Part shown: in pieces, positions 11,228 to 24,618 of the stretch
Layout: the number at the start of each line of letters is the position of its first letter
Position numbering within the stretch: the first letter of the stretch is position 1
Assembly: GCA_935421135.1 (NCBI GenBank)
Contig: OW285188.1
Span: 8,474,733 to 8,538,732, forward strand
Reading direction: 5' to 3'
DNA length: 64,000 nucleotides
From: Bugulina stolonifera
Lineage: Eukaryota > Bryozoa > Gymnolaemata > Cheilostomatida > Bugulidae
Notes under the pieces: generated by a model
What the model was told of the DNA's origin: nothing
Databases searched by the model: none
Seen by the model: only the letters and a program-made list of their open reading frames with translations
Translations under genes and position numbers: made by a program

Positions 11228-13461
11228 TCACAGAGTGTCTGTCCTGACCATGTGCTCAGGAGATCGAGGTAGCGTATTAATACGCCTTACATTGGCGAAT
11301 GTATTCATAGGAAACTCTCCATTGGATGCCCCTTCATTTCCCCTTTCATCTTTGAGCTGAGGCTGACATAGTTGTAACATGCTGTTATACAACAGCCGGT
11401 AGTCATTCTGCAAGCACAGAGAATGCAGTGAAGGTTTATATCTTAACGGAAGCACACAGTTATCTCATATACTGTACATATAAATGTGATTTACACAGGG
11501 AATGGAAGACTTGCCGACAGAAATGTGAATCTAACAACTACATAATCATAGCCTACCTACTACTAAAATCATCAGACTATCGTTCTGCAGATTTTTAACA
11601 CATAATTTTGGGGCTATAGAGTGAGATGAACCATAAGCAATACATATTATATTTGACCACAGATCCAGTTTGCTAGAACCAAAGTGATAACAACTCTTAA
11701 AATATGGCAGGTAAATAATACATATATTTATTGTAGATTATAATATAATGTAGTTTACCTGCGACTCCCACACACCAGGCCTCTTCATGTGGTATAAGTA
11801 GGCTAAGGAGTACAGATCTACTGTGCTATCATGGTGATATTGATTGTATAGAGTATAGAGAGCACAGAACTGGGCAGCTGCCTTCCCTCCGTACCTTCAA
11901 CATCAGAGGGCAGACATATTACATCAACGGGCAGTTTACTTAACTGCATTGGAACATCCACATAAAAGTACACATTAGTATGCATCAACCACACTTACAC
12001 TACTTGTCTATGACTATGATAGGGGGTTGAATATGACAGCAACACTTACTTGTCTATGACTATGATAGGCCCTGTCTGGTTCCTCTTAGTTGAGTGCCAC
12101 TTGTTAACCACTTCTAAGAACTGGAACACTCCATCACTATAACTCTGTGTCTCCGTGTAAGCCTCAGGCCAGCAGGTTATAGAGAACATACGGGTCAACA
12201 TCTCATAGTCATCCTGTAACAACATTCAGGTACTTAGGCTAATTCATATAATGATATTGGGATATAACTCAAGACGATTGCTTGCACATATAGTGAAAAC
12301 TTGTCAAGATCGGAGATGAGATAAATAGATACAGACCTGTTTGGACTCGAGCTGGAAGTCCCTAATAATCATATCTATAGTGTCTAGATTCTCCTTTGTG
12401 AATGTTAGTTTGAATGAGGACTTGTGTGACCAATCAGTTGGCTCCCCTTTGGGTCTATAGAAAGTGACACAGTCCTCTTCACCCACATTGGACAACATGA
12501 CCAGGGTCATTGAGTTCTACAACATATATAACTAGGGTCATAGATATCTACAGAATATATAACAAGTGTCATTGAATTGAGCAACCAATGACCATTGAGA
12601 TGAACAACCAATGACTACTGAGATGACCAGCCAATGACCATTGAGATGACCGACCAATGACTACTGAGGTGACCGTCAACATACCTGATCCCACACCATT
12701 CTCCAGAAGTCATACTCTGTGTGGGCGGCTGGATGTTGGGTTATGATGAACTCCTTGTTCTGGAAGTAGCCATGGAGATATGTAGCATTGATATAGTCAG
12801 ACCCATTCTCCCCTGGTATCTTGGGTAGCTTTACTCTACTTGAGTTATCCACTGTATAAAATAACAATACAATATAAAACTATCTCTACATCTTCAGCTA
12901 ACTGACTACTACGACATATTATGCAAATAATGACTGCTCACAGCTTTTTGTGCCGCAAAGTTCGGAGCAAATTGTGAAGGGATGTTTTAAGTTCAGCCAT
13001 CAATCATAACCACAGAAGCATGACACTGAATTTTGCCAAAAGTTGCACTCGTTTGAACTGGGCACTAAATACAACACAAGCCATGTATAGCATAGCTCTA
13101 GCTACCAACAAATGGCAATTTATTATTATGTTAGACAACAATATACAAATATTCACAAGAGCTCCATTTACAATATGTATGTGAATATAATGCTATCATA
13201 CATATTTGACTTACATGGTATATATGACATGCATCTATTCTTGTTCTGGTTGACATCTAACGTGGCAGAGTGTGTCAGGTGCTCTGCAGGTGACCACTTG
13301 ACGATTGTCTTATACTGTTTCTCCAGAATAGTCTCTCCAGAGCTGTCAAAGTTAGAGTCCAACTCGTCTATGACTGTTTTAAACTTCTTTGGTTGGATAT
13401 CAGTACCTCCTCCACTCTCAATGAAATTGAGTAGAGCGTCGTGTATGAATATATACTGATC
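11228..13461 (-). CDS. RPTP exons 22-27: PTP domain D2 (pseudophosphatase) and C-terminal tail
   Basis: Six exons encode residues of about 1033-1389. PTP-fold motifs are clear: [33 protein letters not shown] and [11 protein letters not shown]. The catalytic elements are degenerate. WPD is WPE (1245-1247). The P-loop reads PIIVIDKYGGK, where the catalytic Cys is Asp (1284) and the Arg is lost. RPTP gamma and zeta of vertebrates also have Asp in place of the D2 Cys, so such a D2 is known; it is usually regulatory or structural. The [10 protein letters not shown] and [10 protein letters not shown] segments follow the normal D2 pattern. The last exon (11407-11228) adds a polar tail ending RTDTL before TGA at 11230-11228. 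Confidence 0.93.
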
Positions 13462-16400
13462 CTATATCATTAAACAAAAAGTAGTCAACCAATCAGATGC
13501 CTGGATTGACATTAGTCAACCAACACGATGCCTGGATTATCAAAGCCCATAACAGAGTGTGGAACTAGTGATGTGTAATAGGTTAGAGAGCCATAACAAA
13601 CTAACATACGTATATTGGAATGTTTTACAGAACGAATACTGGACTCCTTAACTCCTTGACTGAACTAAACTAAAAACTAGGCAAGCTAAGACAGATTACG
13701 GATGAAGGCATGGCTAAACCGTCACAGTTTCATAATTCCTGTGACATCACATTTGCACTCTAGTGTAGCTGAAAGTTAATGTACCACAATCGAGTGCTTC
13801 ACAAACTCTAAACACTCTATGCACTAAAAGCAGTTCAGGAAATAGAATAAAAATTTAGTTTAAATACAATATATATAGTAATGAGGAGCTAGACAGGGAA
13901 GTGAGAGCATGATGCGGGAGTCGTTACCTCCGTCTGCACCATGTGATTGCGTAGTCCTCTGGTATGTCTGAGAAATCCGAGTACATTTACTGTTCTCTTC
14001 TGCATTATCTGTTTCATCATGGCCTCTAAGACTATGTAAGTACCAGTTCTACCTACTCCGGCACTGAAAAGTATGTATGTATGTGGAGATAATCCTATAG
14101 GTACATTCGTACAAACATAATGTTAACACTACCAAATAATACGTTGAACACAGTAAACGTCATGTAGCTTAGATTCAAGTCTTAAATGATGGCGCTTTGG
14201 TAAATGAATAATCAACTATTTCATAAAATTCATGACAGTTAATCAATGCTAATTGCGAAATCCACAATCTCAGAGAATGATCAAATTATGCAGACATGAA
14301 GAACCAGGTATGTTTACCTGCAGTGCACCACAATGGGGCCACCATTTGCCGGATTAGATGCACAAGATCTCTTCACAAATGCTAGCACAGGAAGTGTATA
14401 CTCTGGGATGCCGTGGTCAGGCCACTCCGTGTAGTGATACTGAACTATGACCTTTACTATCTGATTCTTCTACAATCGGACAATAGCATAGTATTAGTAA
14501 CTACAGTCATGCTATATAAGGGGAAGGGAAGTAACTTTCAAGTTGTCAAAAACAAACCGCCAACCTACCACCTTTGAGTCTCACAACTCTGAACCTAAAG
14601 ATACAGTAATTAATAATTCTGGATAGAAATGGGAATCCCAGCGTAAGCCTAAGACCTCATGAACAAGATATCCACGGCAGACCTGGCCACACTTTACTGT
14701 ATATATAATGAATACGCATGGGTTTGATATCTGTTCTACATTCATATGAGAGGCCAGCATGTTTTAAAGTTGTCCTCTCTCGATAAGAGAGGACAACTAC
14801 CAACAACGCTCACTAATAGCTTATGAGTGCCGGGGAATAGACACTTCCATATCTATGTAAATCAGCAGAGGGGAGCTGTAATTACTGGTGAATATATCAC
14901 CCAATACTCTCTTAGTGTGAATCTTCACTGGATCACAAGCATGTATGATAGAGTTCTAGCGAAGGTATAACACAGCAGTCAGCCTATTAACAACTGCGTG
15001 TATTATTCACTTGCTATTGGCGTCAAACCAACATCTACATAGCTGGGTGTCAAACTTGAATCTCTCAAAGTTTAGAGAACCACAAAACTATTAGAAAAAC
15101 ACTGGCCGTACAGTAAGATATTCGATCTCTGCATGAGATTTTCTTCAAGCTGAGAATCAAGGATGAGCCACTAGTAAGTCAGCCAGTGTATAGTTATAGA
15201 CACGTAGAAAGTTGAGCGCATACTAGTAATAGGTGATGATTTCATAGCTCATGGCGTTAAGTAACTATACATAATATTAGACATAGCAAAGATATAATAG
15301 TGTGCATTTAGTGAGCATTTAGTGTCATGTAACATTAATCATTGCCTTTACCTGTGGGTTGGAACCAAAGAGCTACAATTGATTATAGATTACTACCCAG
15401 CTGTTCTCACACCTACACTAAACGCTCGCCTACACACTGCTACATTCAAGGCTGTTTGTCCATTTTTATTTTCCCGGGCAAATCGGTGGTTGATTGTTCG
15501 CTACACAAAGACCAACATGTAGGTATCACATTGGTATCACGGAGCCCTGTTGTAATTGGCTATTATTAGCTGAACGACTCCCATTACATAATGTGTCAGA
15601 AGTCACCCATAGAGCCATGCCAATAAACAACGGAGTCAACTAGTCGGAGTCAACTAGTCGGAGTCAACTAGTCGGAGTCAACTAGTCGAAGGTTAGTGGC
15701 TTCTAGTGGAGCCGAGCTTCAAGCTAGACAGCGTCACATGACGTATCCCCACAATGCTGTGGGAGAGAAAATTCTCAAAATACACAGTGATTGTTAAATA
15801 AAAGAATGAAGATGGAAGGTCAAAGTGTTAATACGTTTAAAAAAAGTAACTTTAGTGGAAGTTTCTGTTCCTTATAGCTGCCTACACGATGGAACTGATA
15901 GAGGAATTTACATCTAATCGAGTGACAATAGCAATACACAATCTCACACCATACTTCAGCTGCTAGATGTTTTACCTTCTTGGTGACTTTAGACGTCTTG
16001 AGGGTAAATCTTCGTATAGTCCAGTAGGCGAGTTCCTCTACGCTGAGGAGAGAGACGGTCATCCTGCCGTACTTAGCCTCGCCGCTGTCCGGCCAGTACT
16101 GCTCACATTTTTTCTTGTGCTTCTCATATACGTTGGTGATCATAACTATAACACTGCTGTTGTTCTCCCAGATCATTCTCCAGAAGTCCTCCAGAGTGTT
16201 GGGTAAAGGACCCTGCGTCGCTATGAATGCCTTTGTCTTATCGTAACTCTGCAACAACCATGGTGTTACAGTACAAATGTACAAGACATGGGTGTTTGTA
16301 TTATAAATGTGTAGTGTAAGTACTGTACGTACAGCACTTACTAATACACGTACTTACTACATTCACTGAAGTTCTATTAACTTGTTATATATACATGCAA

Positions 16401-19400
16401 AGTAAAAAAAATAACTTACATGTACATTATATTGTATATTACTACACACATAATGCAATGCGCAGCTTATAAATTTTACTTCCTTTGTCCCAAGTGAAAA
16501 CTGGTGTGTTAGTACAATAAATCAAGTACTTACTTTACTACGTGTTACATACACATAATAATACACTGTATATAGAATAACATGAAAATATAAAGCAAAC
16601 ACCTCACACATGTAATACTGTACAGTGGTGGGGGTATCTAACCGGAATACTATAAGGAATATAGAGCAGTGTGCATTGGAAGTTGTCTTTACCTGAATCG
16701 AAGGAATGTGTAGACATACTAACTTTGCACTACAACACCATTAGTATTACACGTATATACACAGTCATGTACATGTATATGTATATTGGCAGACATGTCT
16801 ATGTAACTATACTACTGCAATTAGCAAAAACATATTTTATATGTGAGCCTAAAGCCATTGGCCACTTTTATAGAAAATAGTGTAGTAGGATATAATTATA
16901 AATACATTGTATTCAATATGCCTGCACATATTATTTTACATCTACATGTCAGTTCTTGAATTGAGAAGGGTGGCAGAGAATATCACATTATAATTGTACT
17001 TACATCAATGGAGGATAGCACACTATATACAATGTACTTACATCAATAGAGAATAGCACACTATAATTATACTTACATCAATAGAGGATAGCACACTATA
17101 TACAATGTACTTACATCAATAGAGAATATCACACTATAATTATACTTACATCAATAAAGTTAGCATTGATATAATCAGAGTGGACAACTCCTGGCTGTGT
17201 CTTGAGTATGACTCTAGTGTGATCATCTGTAAACAACCAATCACAGGCTGACATGTGAACTTAATGTTTAAACCAACAGTGATCAACACAAAGATAGTGG
17301 AAGGGAAGATCAGACATTCAGGCCAAAAACTGTCCGTCCCCCGCCTCCAAACGCGGTCCGAACAAAGCAAAGAGTTGTGCTACCTTGTACACAAATCGGC
17401 TATTGCTATTGGTGTTCCGCTGGCCAATCAGATAATATCGCTAGCAGCGGCATCAAATAGACAGTCTACTTATACAAACGATATATTATTAGAAAGAGCG
17501 CAACAGTTAACCCATTGCTTCGCGAAACTAGTCTAGCAGCCATCTAAAAGTTCAACACATTTAAGGCGGGAAGTAGATCGCGGAACGTCGGGACCGCCAA
17601 ATTGGGCGTATTTGGTGGGACAGGGTTTTATCATTGAGTGTCCGATCTTCCCTTCCACTATCTTTGGTCAACAGGCTAAGAAATGTTAGATACCAACTCA
17701 CTGGCAACGATGTTACAATGTGACAAACTCGTTGGCTACGATTCTATTACTTACAGGCTACGGTGATATAAACTCACAGGCTACGGATGTTATAAGCTCA
17801 CAGGCTGGGAATGGTATAAACTCACAGGCTATGATGTTATTGTATCTGTTCTTAGAGAGGTTAGCTGGCTCCAGGGAGTTTGCCCATGTGATGTCTGGTT
17901 TAGGAGGCTGACAGACGGTTTCATACTCATCAGTGAATTTAATGTCTGAGTTGGCATGCATATCTCTGCAGTGCTCAGCCCACCCGTCTATACCAATATT
18001 CTCATATTCACTCTCCACTATAAAATGATAGGGAACATGATTATTAGTTTATATTCTGAGATTTCGGAGTTGTAATTCCTTGCTCAACACAATAACATGG
18101 TTATAAAAACATTGAGAAGACAATTCCAACTATTATGTAACCAGCAGGATGAGGAGTATGACTGCTGTAATTACAGAAATGTGTATAAAATTCCAACTTT
18201 GAAATAAGATTTATTGGGAATTGCATTAGCAAGCAGATATTTCCTGTATTTGAGTAAGGAAGCATTCACCAGAATATTCTGCAATTTGTTTCCTCTATAC
18301 TTGGCACATACTTACCAGTGTAGTTACGCACATAATCTCTATTGGAAGTAAATGCACTGTCATGCTCAGTAGAGCTTGCAACTAAAAGTATAGGTTTACT
18401 CTTACCATAACCCATGCTAGCCGGACCAAGTAGAGGAGTATTTAAGTCAATCCACAAGTCATCTTCTGTCTCAATGGACATGTTACCACGATCTTTACGT
18501 TTCCTGTAACCATAAGTAAACAGACTGAGAGATACAACAACATAAGTAACACAGCAATGGAGTGAATCTCTAACAGATGAATCCACCAATGAAATAATTT
18601 AAGTACCATGAGCCTTTAAAAGAGGCTGATTGTCTATGGAAACTTTAGTTTGCACCCACTAGCTGTATAATCAGTACACATAATGTAAATCTGAGTAGAA
18701 ATTGAAACAAAATGAATCGCATAACTATAACACAAATAAAGTGGAACGAAGAAACTAAAAGATAAAGTGGAGCAAAAGAGATATATAAACAAATTGAGAC
18801 TAGATAGCCCATTGATAGGGTGATAAACATACCATAATCATATACTGCTTATAAGGCAGGTATGTGATCATCCTGCATGGCAAATACATTCAATCTTAGA
18901 GTAGGCAGATGTTAAGGGAATTCAAGAGCTAGTAAGGTCAAGGAGAGCAGGGACCAATAGTGGACTGACTTTTGTTTTAGTTATGCTGCTGTGCATTTAT
19001 TTAATGAACCTTACAAGTCGGATTGAATTCTGCCATGATGGGGGCATTACATGTACATGTAGTTAGTTATAAGACTGAACTGCTACATAACCTGAGTACA
19101 AAATTTGGTTAATAATGTTAAGAATAACTACGAACAGTCTATATAGTTGTGAATCTGTCTAATATTTAAAACTGCAGGAGACATGAAATGCATGTAAAAT
19201 ATACTTCACAAGCCTTGTACACACAATATGTAAGGCGTAGTGATGGGCTTAGAAGCAGGCAACATGTACTGTAGCTAATGACGAATATATACAGAAAGCT
19301 GCTTATATTATTGTGTTAAGAGAACAAAGCATTTTTGGAAAAATACAACATGCATGATATATTGAGACCTGAAACGAGAGCAGCGGGTGTATAGAGTCTC

Positions 19401-22400
19401 TAACAGCCATTCCTGTAACTTCCTGTTCCTGTCAAGTAGCGATACCAAGTAGCAACTAGCTGTACTACACTAAATTATCATACAATGCACACACTACAGA
19501 GACAAAGGAGCGAAAATATTCCCTAAAGTCTAATAAGTTTTTGTGTGACATTGGAGTTGCCTTTTCCCAACAGCAGGCTATAATTCGATGAGAAGACAAC
19601 TCCAAGAAATAAATTCCTACCATCAACTAGCACTTTGTGCTTTACATGAGTCTCTTTTCTCATCATAAAACACCCATAAACCAGCGAATAAAGTAGAAGA
19701 TATAGTTCAGCATCTACACTAATGTCACACCTAAGATACAAAGTAATAAATGGACTCGTTGACTCACTTGTACACAATTAGAATGATGATGACTATGGTA
19801 ATAACGAGCACGGTGAGCACGCTCACTACTATGATTATAACCGTCGGTTTATCGTCAGATTGAGGTTCCTCAGGGACAGTATCCGTCACTACAGTAGGTG
19901 GTACTGTTGTAGTAGTAGGCACTGTAAGTAGAAGAGTTGGTCGTGTCTGATGTATAGAATAACTATTACTAATAACAGGAATATAATATGTCCATATTTT
20001 CACATGATTAGTGAAAGTATTCCAAGTAAAGATAAGAAAAATACTATATAATATACATATACACAGATATAGAGGAAAACCCATTTTCAGGACAAAGTTG
20101 ATTACTAATACTAGTACATGCACATATCCCAATATCATCTGAAAGGGTATTGTAAGGTCAAACTAGTTGAGATATCTGATGTCACTTACATGTTAGAGCT
20201 GCATCAGTAGGAAATAGTGCAGAGAAATTTCCAGTAAGGTTTGAATCATATTGTCTGCTTGGTATGACTCCAGCTAGCCGTAAAGTGTATATGTATCCCA
20301 TCTCTAAGCCGACCACATACTGTAATTGAACCCATATACTGTAATACAACTGCATGCTGTAATAGAACTACATACCGTAATACAACTACATACTGTAATA
20401 CAACTCACATACTGTAATACAACTACATACTGTAATACAACTCATATACTGTAATACAACTCACATACTGTAATACAACTACATACTGTAATACAACTCA
20501 TATACTGTAATACATCACAGCCAGACATTTTATAGCAATATTTTGGCTGCAAAACCGGAGATTCAATTTTTGAACAAAAAACTCATATTCAGACAAGACA
20601 GTGTAGGAAAAGATATAATACCCTATCCCTCTGACTCCACCCACAATTGGCAGACCAGTGATTGAACCAATGGACAACAGGTTTACACAATAACAAGCTA
20701 CATAGGAGGCAAATATAAGACATATTGAAGGTGGATCAAGTGATGCACCCGGGTAGTACACAATCTTAGTTGGCTAACAATCATGATCAATGGATAAACA
20801 ATCTGAAGAGGAGAGCCAACAGGGTTGGTATGCCCTAAGGGCGGGGCAGGGCAGTAACATACTAAGTCCTTAGGGGCAGGGCAGTAACATACTAAGTCCT
20901 TAGGGGCAAGGCAGTAACATACTAAGTCCTTAGGGGCAGGGCAGTAACATACTAAGTCCTTAGGGGCAGGGCAGTAACATACTAGGTTCTTAGGGGGCAG
21001 GGCAGTAACATACTAGGTCCTTAGGGGGCAGGGCAGTAAGATACTAGGTCCTTAGGGAACAGGGCAGGAATATAGTAGGCCCTAAAGGGGCGGAGCAAGA
21101 ACATACTAAGTCCTTAGGGAGCGGAGCAGGAACGTATTAGGCCCTAAAGGGGCCAGATAGGAACGTATTAGGCTTTAAAGGGACGAGGTAGGAACATATT
21201 AAAGCCGGAGTTTTCCCTCCTATATCTTTGGTTAGTATACAAAATCAGACTCTGAACGCAGACTTACCGCAGGTAATGTGCTATCGGAAGTATTAGGTTT
21301 GTCAAAGATTGTGTTCTCAAAGAGTGATAAGTTCCCCTTCTTGTACTGCAGCTTGTATCCTTTTACGCATAGTTTGTCCTCATAGTAGCACTCAGGTGGT
21401 TCAAACACGACCCGTACTAACGCCGTCATGTTCTGTGAAGACGCTCGGGTAACGTTAACTATCTTTGGGGCACCCGGAGCTGTAAAATTTAAAACAGTAC
21501 TTACTTGAATGATGATCGATACCTGGGTACTGTAAGACTAAATGTTAATAAACAGTGGACTAATAGAAGCAAACATGGTTAATAGAAGCTGAGATGAGAC
21601 CCAAGATTTCGAGTTGATCATCCAACCTTGTAATGAAGTGTTGAAAATGGAAATTACAGCGAAACTTGCATAATTCAAACTCCAGGGGACCACCATAATT
21701 GGTTTTAATTAGGCCCGAGTTTGAATTGTAAGAGCACTTCACTTAATTGAAGTCACTACATAATGGTCAGCAGGGTCCAAGGCTGAATTAAGCAAGTTCC
21801 ACTGCATTTGACAGCTTAGGACGAGTAATTGGCAGCAATATCTGTGAACTACCTGCTAATCTGAGAATTACCTGCAATATCTGTTCCAGTAATGCCTGCT
21901 GCTGATTCCCCTTTCTTAGTCTCATTTCCTGCCCGTAATATTGAAGTAATAATATACCAGTATGTGGTGACGGGCTTCAGCTTCTCCACTGGAAGTTCGT
22001 AGCGACCTATATTATTCTTAGGTATGGTGCTATTGTGGATTGATAAACTGTCCCCCGTTCCCGTTCCCCGTTCAAATCTGCCATTATAAAACATAGAAAA
22101 CCTATTGAAAAGAGTATACACCGGATATATCCATCACAACAGGAATTGCCAAGCACCTTCGACCCACTTTGATTATTATGCCATAGAACATAACATACCT
22201 AACACACCTCCACTCTTAAATAAACAAATGTATATAGTACCGTACACTCACAGCACATTCTAGTACACAATATGTATAGCACAGGATAGTCCATGTATAG
22301 CACTCTCTAATACATGTATAGCACTCTTTAGTACATGTATAGCACTCTTTAGTACATGTATAGCACTCTCTAGTACAAGTAATAGCACTCTCTAGTACAT

Positions 22401-24587
22401 GTATAGCACTCCCTAGTACATGTATAGCACTCTCTAGCACATGCAAATAGCACTCTCTAGCACATGCAAATAGCGCTCTCTAGCACATGCAAATAGCACT
22501 CTCTAGCACATGCAAATAGCACTCTCTAGTACAAGTAATAGCACTCGCTAGTAAGAGTAATAGCACTCTCTAGTACATGCATAGCACCCTATAGTACATG
22601 TATAGCACTACCTAGTACATGCATAGCATTCTCTATTATATGTGTAGAGATATTGGCAATAACAGTAGTTCTGCTTACAGTGCAAACTGGAACTCTGTGT
22701 ACTCCCCCATCAGATCTGTCGTCTTCCAGATGAACGTGATTTTGTATGACTTTCTGATTGGATCGAGTACAATAGGTTTGGGCGGAGCTAAAACACATCA
22801 TACAATACATTCGAGTATTCATGGTGCAATACTTACAAATTTAGAAGCATGTACATGTCCACAGAGTTGACAATAATATACCTGAAAATACCATGCCTGC
22901 TCAACAATAAATAAATAATCTTTGAAACGGAAGACGTAGAATTAAACAGACAAGAAAATTATCTGACTAAAAGATTAAAACAGCCTAAAGGCTCGGCTAC
23001 ATGAGAGGTCGTGAGCTTCGGCGAAGCAACTTTGTTGTTCGCTGGCATGGCTCTATAGGCAATGCGTAGTACCAGTCCACCAGTGGCCTAGATTAACATC
23101 CAGCCAATAACCAAAGCTCATTTTTAAAAAATGATATAATTGGAGTCGTTGTATCTGATATTAACCAATCACCACATCGCTTCGTGAAAACGTGAACCGA
23201 GAAGATCAACATGTTGGTCTTTGCACAGCCGTACAAGCAGTCAGCCGACTTGCTCTAGAACGAGGCTCCGAAGGCCGAAAAAAAACAATCAGCCTCTCAT
23301 GCAGGTGAGCCTTTAGACACAACTGTAGATACAATGAGATAAGGTAAGCAGGTATATATGCACACTAGGAAGGGATGTACATGCATGTACATTTCTATTG
23401 AGCATTATCCTTGACCACTGCTAGGCTAACAGAGAGTAGCTTTCAAACAGTAGCCGAATGACACAAGGTGACGTTATGTAAAAGGTGTGTTAGTATATAT
23501 ATGCACAGCCTACATGTAGGTAAGTGAATATATGAACTATATGTAATATGATTATAGATTTATTACGTGTTTCTGCAGTCCGCAAGATAGTATTGGTTGA
23601 TCCAGTGGTAGAGCCGATCTGATTGGTGGCCAGAACACGAGCAGAGTACTGCATTTCCCCTTGCAAACCAACTATCTTGGCCTCGAACGTTGTGTTTGAA
23701 ACTGCAGGCAAACTTTTGATGGCACTTGGACTACTCCAGCCAAAGCGTTCAAACGCGTGCAGTGTCCTGTAGATTATCGGCAGATACAGCAAAGTTAAAA
23801 ATATTAAATTTCACAGATGAACAAATAATAAAATCGTTGTTCTCATGTTATTTACTAACCCAAAATAAAGATATGGTAAAGCATAATTTTCAATTCTACC
23901 AACATGATAAAACATTACAAAGTTAATTGAACTTGCACTAGCTCGGTATCTAAGTTAATACAGCAATGCTAGAGTGAAAGTAAATAAAATGGTTTACTTT
24001 CACTCTAGCGACATTCAAAATTGATTTTGACCATTTAATAAAAAGAGAAGATAACTTCAAAGGACTCATCGGCTGATGAAAGAACTCCAGATTTTGACCG
24101 ATTTTTTGCCACTAAAAATTGTTGATATAAAATGAAAGCCACTTGAGAAATATACAAGTCAGTCTAGTGGCAATGATTTTCAAACTACTAAATGATCTTT
24201 ACCTACTTGTAGAGCTTACATGTAGTACAAACTAAGATTCCACAAGAGGGCGCTCCAGCAAAGAATAGAATACAATACAAAGGCAGAATGAAGGAAGACA
24301 ATATGAGTCTCTGTGATTATTTGAACAAGACACATGTCCATGTACATGGAGTCGCAACAAAATACTTTTGATGAAACTGTAAATGTATTGTATGTGCATA
24401 TAGCCTGTAGTCACACGCATATATTACACTTACATGTACTGTACAGTATAGTTATCCACTGCATTATTGGCATTCTCTACAGACGGCATCCACCTGATAG
24501 TTAAGCTATCTTGTGTACTGCCAATCTGCTCTGGTTCACCAGGGGCATTAGGTTTAGCTACAAACAATATTGATACGTATATACATG

Positions 24588-24618
<31 letters not shown>

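Noticed and set aside
19213..19590. Extra sequence in copy 2 relative to copy 1 as a mobile element
   Set aside because: No inverted ends, no target duplication and no clean empty site; left unassigned.
22245..22640. Regularly spaced repeats as a CRISPR array
   Set aside because: Units are contiguous without unique spacers and lie in an animal gene intron; it is a minisatellite.
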